Source: Pseudotabrizicola sediminis (GTDB taxonomy: Bacteria > Pseudomonadota > Alphaproteobacteria > Rhodobacterales > Rhodobacteraceae). Taken from it: DNA of 64,000 nt. Made by a program: the position numbers and the translations under genes. Below, piece after piece: positions 54,301 to 64,000 of this stretch. Position 1 is the first letter of the stretch; every line of letters begins with the position of its first letter. The notes beneath the pieces were generated by a model. That model saw only the letters and a program-made list of their open reading frames with translations. It did no database searches and was not told where the DNA came from. The stretch covers positions 124,001 through 188,000 of the forward strand of contig NZ_RPEM01000001.1 of NCBI RefSeq assembly GCF_004745575.1. Reading direction: 5' to 3'.

Positions 54301-54320
54301 GTGTTAACAATCGTTAACAC
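54301..54320. repeat. 8-bp-arm inverted repeat between mfd and the excalibur-like gene
   Basis: GTGTTAAC (54301-54308) and GTTAACAC (54313-54320) form a perfect inverted repeat with a 4-nt centre, 1 bp after the mfd stop and 21 bp before the downstream ATG. It may be an operator; weak pairing argues against a terminator. Confidence 0.45.
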
Positions 54321-54321
54321 T

Positions 54322-57300
54322 TTAGCCCTTTGGCCGCACGATCTTTTCCGCCAGATCGCGGGCAATTGCAAAGGCCCCCTTGATCCGGTCAGCTTCCGAC
54401 TTCCAGTCGCGCAGCAGCACGATCTTGTTGCCTTGCACCTTTGCCCCCACGCCTTCGGCCTTGATGAAATCCACCAGTCCCGCCGGGTTGCCGAACTTGT
54501 CATTGTGGAACTGGATCGTGGCCCCCTTCGGCCCCGCGTCGATGCGGCTGATGCCTGCGCGCTTCGCCATCGCCTTGATCCGTACGATCAGCATCAGCGT
54601 GTTGACCTCTTTCGGCAGCGGGCCGAACCGGTCGATCAGCTCGGCGGCAAAACCCTCCAGTTCCACCTTGGTCGCCAGCCCCGACAGGCGGCGATAAAGG
54701 CCCAGCCGCACATCCAGATCGACCACGTAATCTTCAGGGATCATCACCGGCAGGCCAAGGTTCAGCTGCGGCGACCACGCATCATCAATCGGCGACAAGC
54801 CGTTGATCTCGCCCGATTTGATCTTGGCAATCGTCTCTTCCAGCATCTGCTGGTACAGCTCATAGCCCACCTCGCGGATATGGCCCGACTGCTCCTCGCC
54901 CAGCAGGTTCCCTGCACCGCGCAGGTCAAGGTCATGGCTGGCAAGGTTGAAGCCCGCGCCCAGATTGTCCAAGCTTCCCAACAGCTTCAACCGCTTTTGG
55001 GCCTGCGGTGTCAGCGGGCTGCGTGGTTTGGTGGTCAGGTAGCAATAGGCGCGGGTCTTGCTGCGCCCAACCCGGCCCCGGATCTGATAGAGCTGGCTGA
55101 GGCCAAACATATCGCCGCGATGGATGATCATCGTGTTGGCAGTCGGAATATCCAGACCTGACTCAACAATCGTGGTGGCCAGAAGCACATCGTACTTGCC
55201 GTCGTAGAACTGGTTCATCCGGTCATCCAGATCACCCGCCGCCAGCTGGCCATGGGCGATGACGTAAGTCACCTCCGGCACATGGGTGCGCAAGAAATCC
55301 TCGATCTCCGGCAAGTCGGAAATGCGCGGCACCACATAGAACGACTGCCCGCCCCGGAAGCGTTCACGCAGCAGCGCCTCGCGGATCGTCACCGTGTCGA
55401 ACTCCGACACGTAAGTCCGGATCGCCAGACGGTCCACCGGTGGGGTCGCGATGATCGACAGGTCGCGCACGCCGGTCAGCGACAGTTGCAATGTGCGCGG
55501 GATCGGCGTCGCGGTCAGCGTCAGCACGTGGATTTCCGACCGCATCTCCTTGAGCCGTTCCTTATGACCGACACCGAAATGCTGTTCTTCGTCAATGACA
55601 AGCAGGCCAAGGTTCTTGAACTTCACCCCCTTGGCCAGCAGCGCATGGGTGCCGACCACGATATCCACTGTGCCATCGGTCATCGCGGCCCGTGTGGCAT
55701 TCGCATCCTTTGTCGAAACAAACCGCGACAAGGGTTTGACCGTAATGGGAAAACCGCGAAACCGCTCGGCAAAGCTGCGGTAATGCTGGCGGGCGAGCAA
55801 GGTGGTGGGGCAGATCACCGCCACTTGCATTCCCGCCATGGCGGCGACAAAGGCGGCGCGCATCGCCACTTCGGTCTTGCCGAACCCCACATCGCCGACC
55901 ACCAGCCGGTCCATCGGGCTGCCCTTTTCCAGATCGGCCACCACATCGGCAATGGCCGACAGCTGGTCATCGGTTTCCTGATAGGGAAAGCGCGCGGCAA
56001 AGGCCTCCCAGATCGAATGCGGTGCCTCCAGAATCGGCGCGTGGCGCAGGGCGCGTTCGGCAGCGATCCGCATCAGGCGGTCGGCAATCTCCTTGATCCG
56101 CTCTTTCAGCTTGGCTTTTTTCGCCTGCCAGGCCCCGCCGCCCAGACGGTCCAAGAGGCCTTCTTCATGGCCATAGCGGGACAAAAGTTCGATGTTCTCG
56201 ACCGGCAGGTAAAGCTTTGCGCTGTCGGCATATTCCAGCGCCACACAGGCATGCGGTGCCCCCAGCGCCGTGATCGTCTCCAACCCCAGATAGCGGCCGA
56301 CGCCATGTTCGACATGCACCACCAGATCGCCCGGCGTCAGCGTATCAACCTCGCGCAGGAAGTTGTCGGCCTTGCGTTTCTTGCGCGGCTTGCCGACCAT
56401 CCGGTCGCCCAGCACATCCTGTTCGGAAATCACCGCAAGGCCCGGTGCGGTGAACCCCGACTCCAAAGCCCAGACCAGCAGGAACACCCCGCCGCGCCCT
56501 TCGGGCACCTCGCGCATGTCGCGGATGCGCTTGGCGCCGCGAACGCCCTGATCCTGCAACAAGCCTTCCAACCGCTCGCGCGCGCCGTCTGACCAGCTCG
56601 CAATCACCACCTGAGCGTCCTCGCGCACTGCGCGAAGATGATCGGCCAAAGACCCGAACAGGCTGACAGATTCCATCTGGCGTTCTGGCGCGAAATTGCG
56701 CCCCTGCCGCCCGCCAGCATCCAGCATGCCCGGGCCGGGGCTTTGCGCAAAGGGCGACAGCTGCACCACGCGGTGGTGGGCCACCGCCGCCTCCCAGCCC
56801 GCGTCATCCAGATACAACAACCCCGGCGCGGCAGGCTTGTACACAGTATCCAGCCGCCCCTTCACGCTCATCGCCTCGCGCCGGGAATCGTAGGCATCGT
56901 CAATGCCTTCCCAGCGGGACAGGCGCATCGGCGTCACCTGATCGTCCAGCATCACCGATGCCTCCGGCAGATAGTCGAACAGCGTCTCAAGCCGGTCATG
57001 GAACAGGCCCAGCCAATGCTCCATCCCCTGATGCTTGCGCCCGGCACTCACCGCCTCGTACAGCGGATCATCTGAGCCGCCGACGCCGAATTCGATGCGA
57101 TAGGCCTGCCGAAACCGGGTGATCGACGCCTCATCCAGAATGACCTCGGACACCGGCGACAGATCCACCGCCGTCAGTTTCTCCACCGTCCGTTGCGTCA
57201 CCGGATCGAACCTGCGCAACCCGTCCAGCACATCGCCGAAGAAATCCAGGCGCACCGGCCCCGGATGCCCCGGCGGATAAATGTCAATGATCCCGCCACG

Positions 57301-57777
57301 CAGCGCGTAATCACCCGCCTCGGCAACCGTCGACACCGGCGAAAACCCCATGCGCGACAAAAACCCCTTAAGATGCGCCTCATCCACCCGCTTGCCGACC
57401 TGTGCGGTGAAACTGCTGGCGGCCACGGTCGCGCGCGACGGCACCCGTTGGGTGGCCGCATTCACCGTGGTCAGCAGCACAAACGGCCCCGGCATCCCGG
57501 CGGTCAGGGCCGCCAAAGTTGCCATCCGCCGCGCCGCGATATCGGGGTTGGGCGACACCCGGTCATAAGGCAGGCAATCCCATGCCGGGAAATCGAGCAC
57601 CACCGCCTGCGGGGCCAGCACCGACAGCGCCGTGCGCATCGCCTCCATCCGCTTGTCATCGCGGGCGACGTGGATCACCGGCGCGCCACGCGCCAGTTCG
57701 CGCGCCAGAAGCCGGGCGTCAAACCCTTCGGGCGCGCCGCCCAGAACGATACGGTCGGGGGAGGATGTCTTGCTCAT
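54322..57777 (-). CDS. mfd: Transcription-repair coupling factor Mfd
   Basis: 1151 aa from the internal ATG ([21 protein letters not shown]); the frame to 57852 adds non-family residues. An N-terminal UvrB-homology module contacts UvrA. It is followed by the RNA-polymerase-interaction domain ([18 protein letters not shown]), a RecG-like translocase with Walker [15 protein letters not shown] and DEEQHFGV, helicase motifs [10 protein letters not shown] and [18 protein letters not shown], and a C-terminal autoinhibitory domain. It removes stalled polymerase and recruits excision repair. Confidence 0.97.
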   Translation of the reverse strand: MSKTSSPDRIVLGGAPEGFDARLLARELARGAPVIHVARDDKRMEAMRTALSVLAPQAVVLDFPAWDCLPYDRVSPNPDIAARRMATLAALTAGMPGPFVLLTTVNAATQRVPSRATVAASSFTAQVGKRVDEAHLKGFLSRMGFSPVSTVAEAGDYALRGGIIDIYPPGHPGPVRLDFFGDVLDGLRRFDPVTQRTVEKLTAVDLSPVSEVILDEASITRFRQAYRIEFGVGGSDDPLYEAVSAGRKHQGMEHWLGLFHDRLETLFDYLPEASVMLDDQVTPMRLSRWEGIDDAYDSRREAMSVKGRLDTVYKPAAPGLLYLDDAGWEAAVAHHRVVQLSPFAQSPGPGMLDAGGRQGRNFAPERQMESVSLFGSLADHLRAVREDAQVVIASWSDGARERLEGLLQDQGVRGAKRIRDMREVPEGRGGVFLLVWALESGFTAPGLAVISEQDVLGDRMVGKPRKKRKADNFLREVDTLTPGDLVVHVEHGVGRYLGLETITALGAPHACVALEYADSAKLYLPVENIELLSRYGHEEGLLDRLGGGAWQAKKAKLKERIKEIADRLMRIAAERALRHAPILEAPHSIWEAFAARFPYQETDDQLSAIADVVADLEKGSPMDRLVVGDVGFGKTEVAMRAAFVAAMAGMQVAVICPTTLLARQHYRSFAERFRGFPITVKPLSRFVSTKDANATRAAMTDGTVDIVVGTHALLAKGVKFKNLGLLVIDEEQHFGVGHKERLKEMRSEIHVLTLTATPIPRTLQLSLTGVRDLSIIATPPVDRLAIRTYVSEFDTVTIREALLRERFRGGQSFYVVPRISDLPEIEDFLRTHVPEVTYVIAHGQLAAGDLDDRMNQFYDGKYDVLLATTIVESGLDIPTANTMIIHRGDMFGLSQLYQIRGRVGRSKTRAYCYLTTKPRSPLTPQAQKRLKLLGSLDNLGAGFNLASHDLDLRGAGNLLGEEQSGHIREVGYELYQQMLEETIAKIKSGEINGLSPIDDAWSPQLNLGLPVMIPEDYVVDLDVRLGLYRRLSGLATKVELEGFAAELIDRFGPLPKEVNTLMLIVRIKAMAKRAGISRIDAGPKGATIQFHNDKFGNPAGLVDFIKAEGVGAKVQGNKIVLLRDWKSEADRIKGAFAIARDLAEKIVRPKG

Positions 57778-57826
57778 GGCCGCCTTACCTACGCCCCTTT
57801 GCCCGCCCGTCAAGGGCGCAACCCCG

Positions 57827-59466
<1,640 letters not shown>

Positions 59467-59499
59467 TCGGCGATCTGTCGCCAAGACCGTGATCGCCAC

Positions 59500-59528
59500 A
59501 TGACAATTGTTCACAAACCCGCTATATG
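59500..59528 (+). promoter_or_regulatory. Candidate promoter of the SYLF lipoprotein gene
   Basis: ATGACA (59500-59505), a 17-bp spacer and TATATG (59523-59528) lie 66 bp before the ATG. Confidence 0.5.
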
Positions 59529-59594
59529 TTGTGGGAACGGGCCAGCAGAGCCCCAATCGGCCCCCGCGGCCACACGAGGCAGAGGCGACAGGAT

Positions 59595-60158
59595 ATGACA
59601 ACAGCACACGGATTTTCCAGACGGGCCTTCCTTGGCGCGACAGGGGCCACCGGCCTTCTGGCCGCCTGTGGCAATGGTGTGGGCAGCAATGGCGCAGCCC
59701 AGATCGATGCGCGGGTGGTGTCGACCGAACAGTATCTTTACAGCAGCTTTCCGGGCACCCGCGATCTGGCCAGCCGGGCCGCGGGCGTGCTGATCATGCC
59801 GCTGATCACCGAAGCCGGGCTGATCTATGGCGGCGGCTATGGTCGGGGGGCCTTGCGGGTCAACGGGGTGACGGTGGATTACTATTCCGCCACCCGCGCG
59901 ACATTCGGGTTGCAGATCGGCGCGCAGCAATATGCCCATGCGCTGTTTTTCATGACCGAAAGTGCCTTGGGCCAGTTCCGCCGCAGCCCCGGCTGGGCGG
60001 CGGGGGCCGATGTGCGCTATGCCACCCCGGCGCAAGGCGCGTCGATCGGCAAGGAAACCACCGAGATTGAACCGGTGATCGCGCTGGTCTTTGGCCAGCA
60101 GGGCTTCATCGCCGGGGCGACGCTGACGGGCGTGAAGTACAACCGCATCATCCCCTGA
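59595..60158 (+). CDS. SYLF (YSC84-like) domain lipoprotein
   Basis: 187 aa from ATG 59595, with GACAGGAT ahead. The N-terminus SRRAFLGATGATGLLAAC combines a twin-arginine motif with a lipobox (LAAC), so it is likely a Tat-exported lipoprotein. The rest is a SYLF lipid-binding domain: AAGVLIMPLITEAGLIYGGGYGRGAL and the C-terminal ALVFGQQGFIAGATLTGVKYNRI. Homologues are annotated as lipid-binding; a specific role is unknown. Confidence 0.85.
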   Translation: MTTAHGFSRRAFLGATGATGLLAACGNGVGSNGAAQIDARVVSTEQYLYSSFPGTRDLASRAAGVLIMPLITEAGLIYGGGYGRGALRVNGVTVDYYSATRATFGLQIGAQQYAHALFFMTESALGQFRRSPGWAAGADVRYATPAQGASIGKETTEIEPVIALVFGQQGFIAGATLTGVKYNRIIP

Positions 60159-60185
60159 GGGCCGCGCCCGCCGCAGGCCACAAGT

Positions 60186-60202
60186 GCCTCCGGCGGGAGT
60201 AT
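60186..60202 (+). repeat. 17-bp intergenic repeat, copy 2
   Basis: GCCTCCGGCGGGAGTAT, the exact reverse complement of 50501-50517, in the 70-bp gap between two convergent genes. After the shared 17 bp the two copies continue with similar but not identical sequence. Confidence 0.6.
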
Positions 60203-60228
60203 GTCTCAAGAAGCACTGCCGCCGGGGC

Positions 60229-61092
60229 TCAGCGCAACCGGCGGATCAGGCTGCTGGTGTCATTGCGCCCGCCGCCCATGCGCTGGATGTCCTTGTAGAA
60301 CTGGTCCACCAGTGCCGTCACCGGCAGCGAGGCCCCGATGTCATTGGCCGTCGCCAGACAGATCCCCAGATCCTTGCGCATCCAGTCCACCGCAAAGCCA
60401 TGGTCGAACTTGTCTTCCAGCATGGTCTTGTAGCGGTTCTGCATCTGCCACGACCCGGCCGCGCCCTGGCTGATCACCTCGATCACCGCTTCGCCATCTA
60501 GGCCCGCCTTTTCGCCAAAGGCCAGCGCTTCGGACAGGCCCTGCACCAGCCCGGCAATGCAGATCTGGTTCATCATCTTGGCAATCTGCCCGGCCCCGGA
60601 CTCGCCCAACCGGCGGCAAACCCTTGCATAGGCGTTGATCACCGGTTCGGCGCGGTCGTATTGGTCTTGCGACCCGCCGCACATCACCGACAGCGCGCCG
60701 TTTTCGGCGCCCGCCTGCCCGCCCGAGACCGGTGCGTCGACAAAGCCAAGGCCCGTTTCGGTCGCCAAAGCCGCCATCTCGCGCGTGACCTGCGCCGACA
60801 CCGTGGTGTGATCGACAAAGACCGCGCCCCGCTCCATCCCGGCAAAGGCCCCGTCCGCCCCGGTGCAGACGCCGCGCAGGTCGTCGTCATTGCCCACACA
60901 GGCAAACACGAAATCCTGCCCCACCGCCGCCTCACGCGGGGTTGCCGCCGCGCGTCCGCCATGTTTGGCCACCCAGGCGTCGCGCTTGGCGGGGCTGCGG
61001 TTGTAGACCGTCACCTCATGCCCTTTGGCCGCCAGATGGCCCGCCATCGGAAACCCCATCACGCCCAATCCCAAGAATGCTACCTTTGCCAT
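60229..61092 (-). CDS. NAD(P)-dependent 3-hydroxyisobutyrate dehydrogenase-like protein
   Basis: 287 aa from the internal ATG (MAKVAFLGLGVMGFPMAGHLAAKGHEV), giving the family's GxGxMGxxMAxxL nucleotide motif. Further family marks are FVDAPVSGGQAGAENGALSVMCGG (substrate loop), K in GQIAKMMNQICIAGLVQGLSEALAF and KDLGICLATAND. The group includes 3-hydroxyisobutyrate, tartronate-semialdehyde and glyoxylate reductases; substrate is not resolved. It diverges from the penicillin acylase gene. Confidence 0.88.
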   Translation of the reverse strand: MAKVAFLGLGVMGFPMAGHLAAKGHEVTVYNRSPAKRDAWVAKHGGRAAATPREAAVGQDFVFACVGNDDDLRGVCTGADGAFAGMERGAVFVDHTTVSAQVTREMAALATETGLGFVDAPVSGGQAGAENGALSVMCGGSQDQYDRAEPVINAYARVCRRLGESGAGQIAKMMNQICIAGLVQGLSEALAFGEKAGLDGEAVIEVISQGAAGSWQMQNRYKTMLEDKFDHGFAVDWMRKDLGICLATANDIGASLPVTALVDQFYKDIQRMGGGRNDTSSLIRRLR

Positions 61093-61174
61093 CACATGCC
61101 TCCCTTCGCATTGCTCTTTTGTCTGCAGTGTCTTAGGTATCAGGCCCACCCCTGCCGTCAAGAACAGGCCCCTT

Positions 61175-63637
61175 ATGCTCCGTGTTTTCCGTTGGCTTCT
61201 TCGTCTGTTGACAGGGCTTGTGGCCTTGGGCTTGCTGTGTCTGATCGGGGTTTACTACTTTCTGGAACGCTCGATCCCGGACTACAGCGAATCCTTCACG
61301 ATTGCGGGCGTGTCCGCCCCGGTCGAGATTTTGCGCAACAATGACAACGTGCCGCATATCTTTGGCACAACCGACCCGGATGTGTATTTTGCGCTTGGTT
61401 TCGCCCATGCACAGGACCGCTTGTGGCAGATGACCATGCTGCGCCGCACGGCGCAGGGCCGGTTGTCCGAGGTCTTCGGCAACCGCACGCTCAAGATTGA
61501 CGAGCTTTTGCGCCGCTACGACCTTTACACCCTGTCGCTTCAATCGGTCGAAGTGCAGGACGCGCTCACGCGCGCCGCGCTCGAGGCTTATGCCGCCGGG
61601 GTCAACGCCTGGATCGGTGAAATCAACAGCGGCGCCCGGGGCCGGGGCGCGCCGGAGTTCTTTTTCTTCTCCAACGAGATCGCCGCCTGGGCCCCTGCCG
61701 ATTCCATCGCCATCCTCAAGCTGATGGCGCTGCAACTGTCGGGCCACCTTGAGGCCGAGGTGCTGCGCGCGCGCATGTCGATGCTGCTGCCAGAGGACCG
61801 GCTGCGCGATATCCTGCCCGATGATCCGGGCCAAGCCATCACCGCCCTGCCCGATTATGCCCGGCTGATGCCGGGGGTCACACCTTCCACCGCGCCGTTG
61901 CGCATGGCCACCACTGACCCGCTGTCGCCTTTCCCCCGGGTCGATCTGGCGGGGGCTTCCAACGCCTGGGCCGCCGTGCCGAACCGGTCGGCGGCGGGCG
62001 GCACCCTGCTGGCCAATGACCCGCATCTTGGCTTCACCGCGCCAACCACCTGGTATCTGGCCCGGCTGGAGCTGCAATCGGGTGGCGTCATCGGGGCCAC
62101 CATTCCCGGCGTGCCCAGCATTCTGATCGGGCGGTCGGCGGCGGTGGGCTGGGGGCTGACCTCGTCTTACGTCGATGATCAGGATCTGGTCATGGAAAAG
62201 CTGAACCCCGCCAATACCGAGGAATATCAGACGGCTGAGGGGATGAAGCCCTTCACCACCCGCCGGTCGATCATTCAGGTGCGTGGCCAGCCCCCGGTGA
62301 CCATCACCCTGCGCTGGTCGCAAGCCGGGCCGGTGCTGCCCGGGTCGCATTATGACCTCGCCTCCGTCACCCCGCCCGGCCATGTGGCGGCGCTGTCATG
62401 GACCGCGCTTTCGGGCGCCGATACCACCATGACCGCCGCCCTGCGGGTGATGCAGGCACGCAGTATCAACGATGCGATCGAGGCGGGGCGGTTGTTCGTG
62501 GCACCCGCGCAGAACCTGATGCTGGCCGATGCCAATGGCATCGCGATGCAGGTGATCGGCCATGTCCCGATGCGCGACGGCGCCCACCCGACGCTGGGCC
62601 GGATGCCTGCGCTTGGAACCGCTGCCGCCAGCCGCTGGCAGGGCACCATGCCCTATGACAGCAACCCGCGCGTCATCAACCCGACCAGCGGCATTTTGGG
62701 CAATACCAACAACAAGACGGTGGATCAGCCTTTCCCCGACCATCTGTCCTTCCTCTGGGGCGACACCCAACGCATCCAGCGCTGGCTGGCGCTGATGCAG
62801 ACGCGCGAGGTTCACACACGTGAGAGTTTCATCGAGGCGCAGCTGGATACCGTATCCCCGACCGCGCGCGCCATCCTGCCGCTGATCGGGGCCGATCTGT
62901 GGTTCACCGGCGAAGCCGCCCCCGACGGCACGCCCGAACGTCTGCGCGAGCGGGCGCTGTCGCTCTTGGCCGAATGGAACGGCGAGATGAACGAACATCT
63001 GCCCGAACCGCTGATCTATCAGGCCTGGGTCCGGGCGCTGAATGACCGGCTGATCCGCGACGAGCTGGGGCCGCTGGCCGATACCATCACCCACCCCGAT
63101 CCGGTGTTCATCGACCGGGTGTTCCGCAACACCGGCGGGGCTGGTATCTGGTGTGATGTGATCCAGTCGGCGGCGGTGGAAACCTGCGCCGATCTGGCCC
63201 GCATCGCGCTGGACGAGGCGCTGATCCAGCTGACCGCCACCTATGGTCCCAACCCCGAAAGCTGGCGCTGGGGCACCGCGCATGAGGCGACGCATGACCA
63301 TCCGGTGATGGGCGAAGTGCCGTTCCTGAAATGGTTCGTCAACATCCGCCAATCCACCAGCGGCGATGACCACACCCTGATGCGCGGCCGCACCAAGGGC
63401 ACCGGGCCGAACCCCTACCTCAACGTGCATGGCGCGGGCTATCGCGGGGTTTACGACTTTGCCGATCCGGACAGCTCGGTTTTCGTCATCGCCACCGGCC
63501 AGTCCGGCCACCCGCTGTCGCGCCATTACGACGATCTGGGTGAACGCTGGCGCCGCGGCGATTATGTGCCAATGAGCCTCGATCCGGGGCTGGCCCGCGC
63601 GGCGGCCGTCGGCAGCACCATGCTGACGCCGCCCTAA
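61175..63637 (+). CDS. Penicillin acylase family Ntn hydrolase
   Basis: 820 aa from ATG 61175; the open frame to 61025 overlaps the divergent gene. An N-terminal membrane anchor (about 5-28) is followed by the alpha chain (FGTTDPDVYFALGFAHAQDRLWQM) and, after a spacer, the autoproteolytic site DLAGASNAWAAVP with the expected N-terminal nucleophile S262. The beta chain carries LLANDPHLGFTAPTTWYLARL and SYVDDQDLVMEKLNP. Such enzymes hydrolyse amides; some act on penicillin and others on N-acyl-homoserine lactones. The substrate is unknown. Confidence 0.9.
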   Translation: MLRVFRWLLRLLTGLVALGLLCLIGVYYFLERSIPDYSESFTIAGVSAPVEILRNNDNVPHIFGTTDPDVYFALGFAHAQDRLWQMTMLRRTAQGRLSEVFGNRTLKIDELLRRYDLYTLSLQSVEVQDALTRAALEAYAAGVNAWIGEINSGARGRGAPEFFFFSNEIAAWAPADSIAILKLMALQLSGHLEAEVLRARMSMLLPEDRLRDILPDDPGQAITALPDYARLMPGVTPSTAPLRMATTDPLSPFPRVDLAGASNAWAAVPNRSAAGGTLLANDPHLGFTAPTTWYLARLELQSGGVIGATIPGVPSILIGRSAAVGWGLTSSYVDDQDLVMEKLNPANTEEYQTAEGMKPFTTRRSIIQVRGQPPVTITLRWSQAGPVLPGSHYDLASVTPPGHVAALSWTALSGADTTMTAALRVMQARSINDAIEAGRLFVAPAQNLMLADANGIAMQVIGHVPMRDGAHPTLGRMPALGTAAASRWQGTMPYDSNPRVINPTSGILGNTNNKTVDQPFPDHLSFLWGDTQRIQRWLALMQTREVHTRESFIEAQLDTVSPTARAILPLIGADLWFTGEAAPDGTPERLRERALSLLAEWNGEMNEHLPEPLIYQAWVRALNDRLIRDELGPLADTITHPDPVFIDRVFRNTGGAGIWCDVIQSAAVETCADLARIALDEALIQLTATYGPNPESWRWGTAHEATHDHPVMGEVPFLKWFVNIRQSTSGDDHTLMRGRTKGTGPNPYLNVHGAGYRGVYDFADPDSSVFVIATGQSGHPLSRHYDDLGERWRRGDYVPMSLDPGLARAAAVGSTMLTPP

Positions 63638-64000
63638 GCAGTTGCTGCGTTGGTCTTGCTGGCCAGCGTACCGTCGGGCCACATCCGGATCACCCGCCAG
63701 GCAATCACCGGCACCGCGCCAAGCGTCAGCACGGTGACCAGCACCCCCGCCAGCCCCCAGCCGTTGATCAGCAGCGCCGAGGCAAAGGCCGCCAGCGGAA
63801 AGGTGAAGGCCCCCCACAGTGGGGTGAACCCGGCCTGAATGATCCAGCGCCCAGAGACAGCAAGGGCCAGTGCAATTGCGCAGGCCAACAGGACCATCCC
63901 CTGCGCCAGCACGGTCATCCCCAGCAACCCGGCGACAGAGGCAAACAGGCTGGCCGGGGCCAGATGGATCGCCAGCAGTGGCCGCAGCGGCGCGGGCGGA
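63634..64000 (-). CDS. TehA/SLAC1-like (TDT family) transporter, C-terminal fragment
   Basis: Only the last ~122 aa are visible; the frame stays open to the right window edge, so the start lies outside. RPLLAIHLAPASLFASVAG followed by four hydrophobic helices with RWIIQAGFTPLWGAFTFPLAAFA resembles the C-terminal half of tellurite-resistance/dicarboxylate transporter (TDT, SLAC1) proteins. It overlaps the penicillin acylase stop by 4 nt on the opposite strand. Confidence 0.7.
   Translation of the reverse strand, partial: PPAPLRPLLAIHLAPASLFASVAGLLGMTVLAQGMVLLACAIALALAVSGRWIIQAGFTPLWGAFTFPLAAFASALLINGWGLAGVLVTVLTLGAVPVIAWRVIRMWPDGTLASKTNAATA

Overview
The window is ordinary, gene-dense, GC-rich chromosome from an alphaproteobacterium, almost certainly Rhodobacterales (Rhodobacteraceae/Paracoccaceae, the Rhodobacter-Tabrizicola-Gemmobacter-Pseudorhodobacter neighbourhood). 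The assignment rests on gene content: a CckA cell-cycle kinase, an NtrX without the sigma-54 GAFTGA loop, an IscR with a single cysteine, an iscR-suf operon carrying an Irr/ICE-like box, a GAAC-N7-GAAC SOS box before recA, and TAXI-type TRAP transport. This is inference from protein and motif recognition; no search was run.

Layout. 1-5 kb: the 3' end of ntrY, then ntrX, trkA and trkH (nitrogen/redox signalling and K+ uptake). 5-9.5 kb: hfq, hflX, guaB and an RsmB-type rRNA methyltransferase. 9.5-12.5 kb: cckA and a convergent sulfotransferase-like protein. 12.6-17.8 kb: SOS-controlled recA, alaS, a DUF1330 protein and a class II glutamine amidotransferase. 17.8-24.4 kb: dctB-dctD followed by a TAXI TRAP binding protein and a fused TRAP permease. 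24.4-31.4 kb: a secreted histidine phosphatase, typA, YitT, an FkbM methyltransferase, icd and a three-gene set (alpha/beta hydrolase, small unknown protein, HD phosphohydrolase). 31.6-39.1 kb: the iron-sulfur assembly operon iscR, a cysteine desulfurase, sufB, sufC, sufD, two YIP1-type membrane proteins and sufS, followed by tRNA-Arg(CCG). 39.3-45.5 kb: a DAO-type oxidoreductase, a LuxR-type solo, the rpsB-tsf operon, a patatin and a DUF502 protein. 45.5-48.2 kb: pseudouridine degradation (psuG, PfkB kinase) and 3-hydroxybutyrate dehydrogenase. 48.2-54.3 kb: a candidate small RNA, an orphan peptide-binding protein, an entericidin-like lipoprotein, an acyl-CoA-synthetase-like enzyme, a DsbA-family protein, a Bcr/CflA MFS pump and a secreted excalibur-like protein. 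54.3-64 kb: mfd, a membrane protein, hemB, a SYLF lipoprotein, a 3-hydroxyisobutyrate-dehydrogenase-like enzyme, a penicillin acylase homologue and the truncated end of a TehA/SLAC1-like transporter.

How it works together. The best integrated unit is iscR-suf: IscR and, by motif, Irr would adjust Fe-S synthesis to iron supply, and hemB (haem synthesis) lies 19 kb away. DctB/DctD beside the TAXI transporter suggests a sensed organic-acid uptake module. CckA, NtrYX and the LuxR solo are regulators.

I found no mobile element, CRISPR array, defence island, prophage or biosynthetic cluster. The most unusual items are small: an intragenic near-palindrome in the suf cysteine desulfurase, a structured candidate sRNA beside the peptide-binding protein, a spaced direct repeat before the TRAP genes, two YIP1 genes inside the suf operon and a repeated 17-bp intergenic element. 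None of these amounts to a clearly new system.
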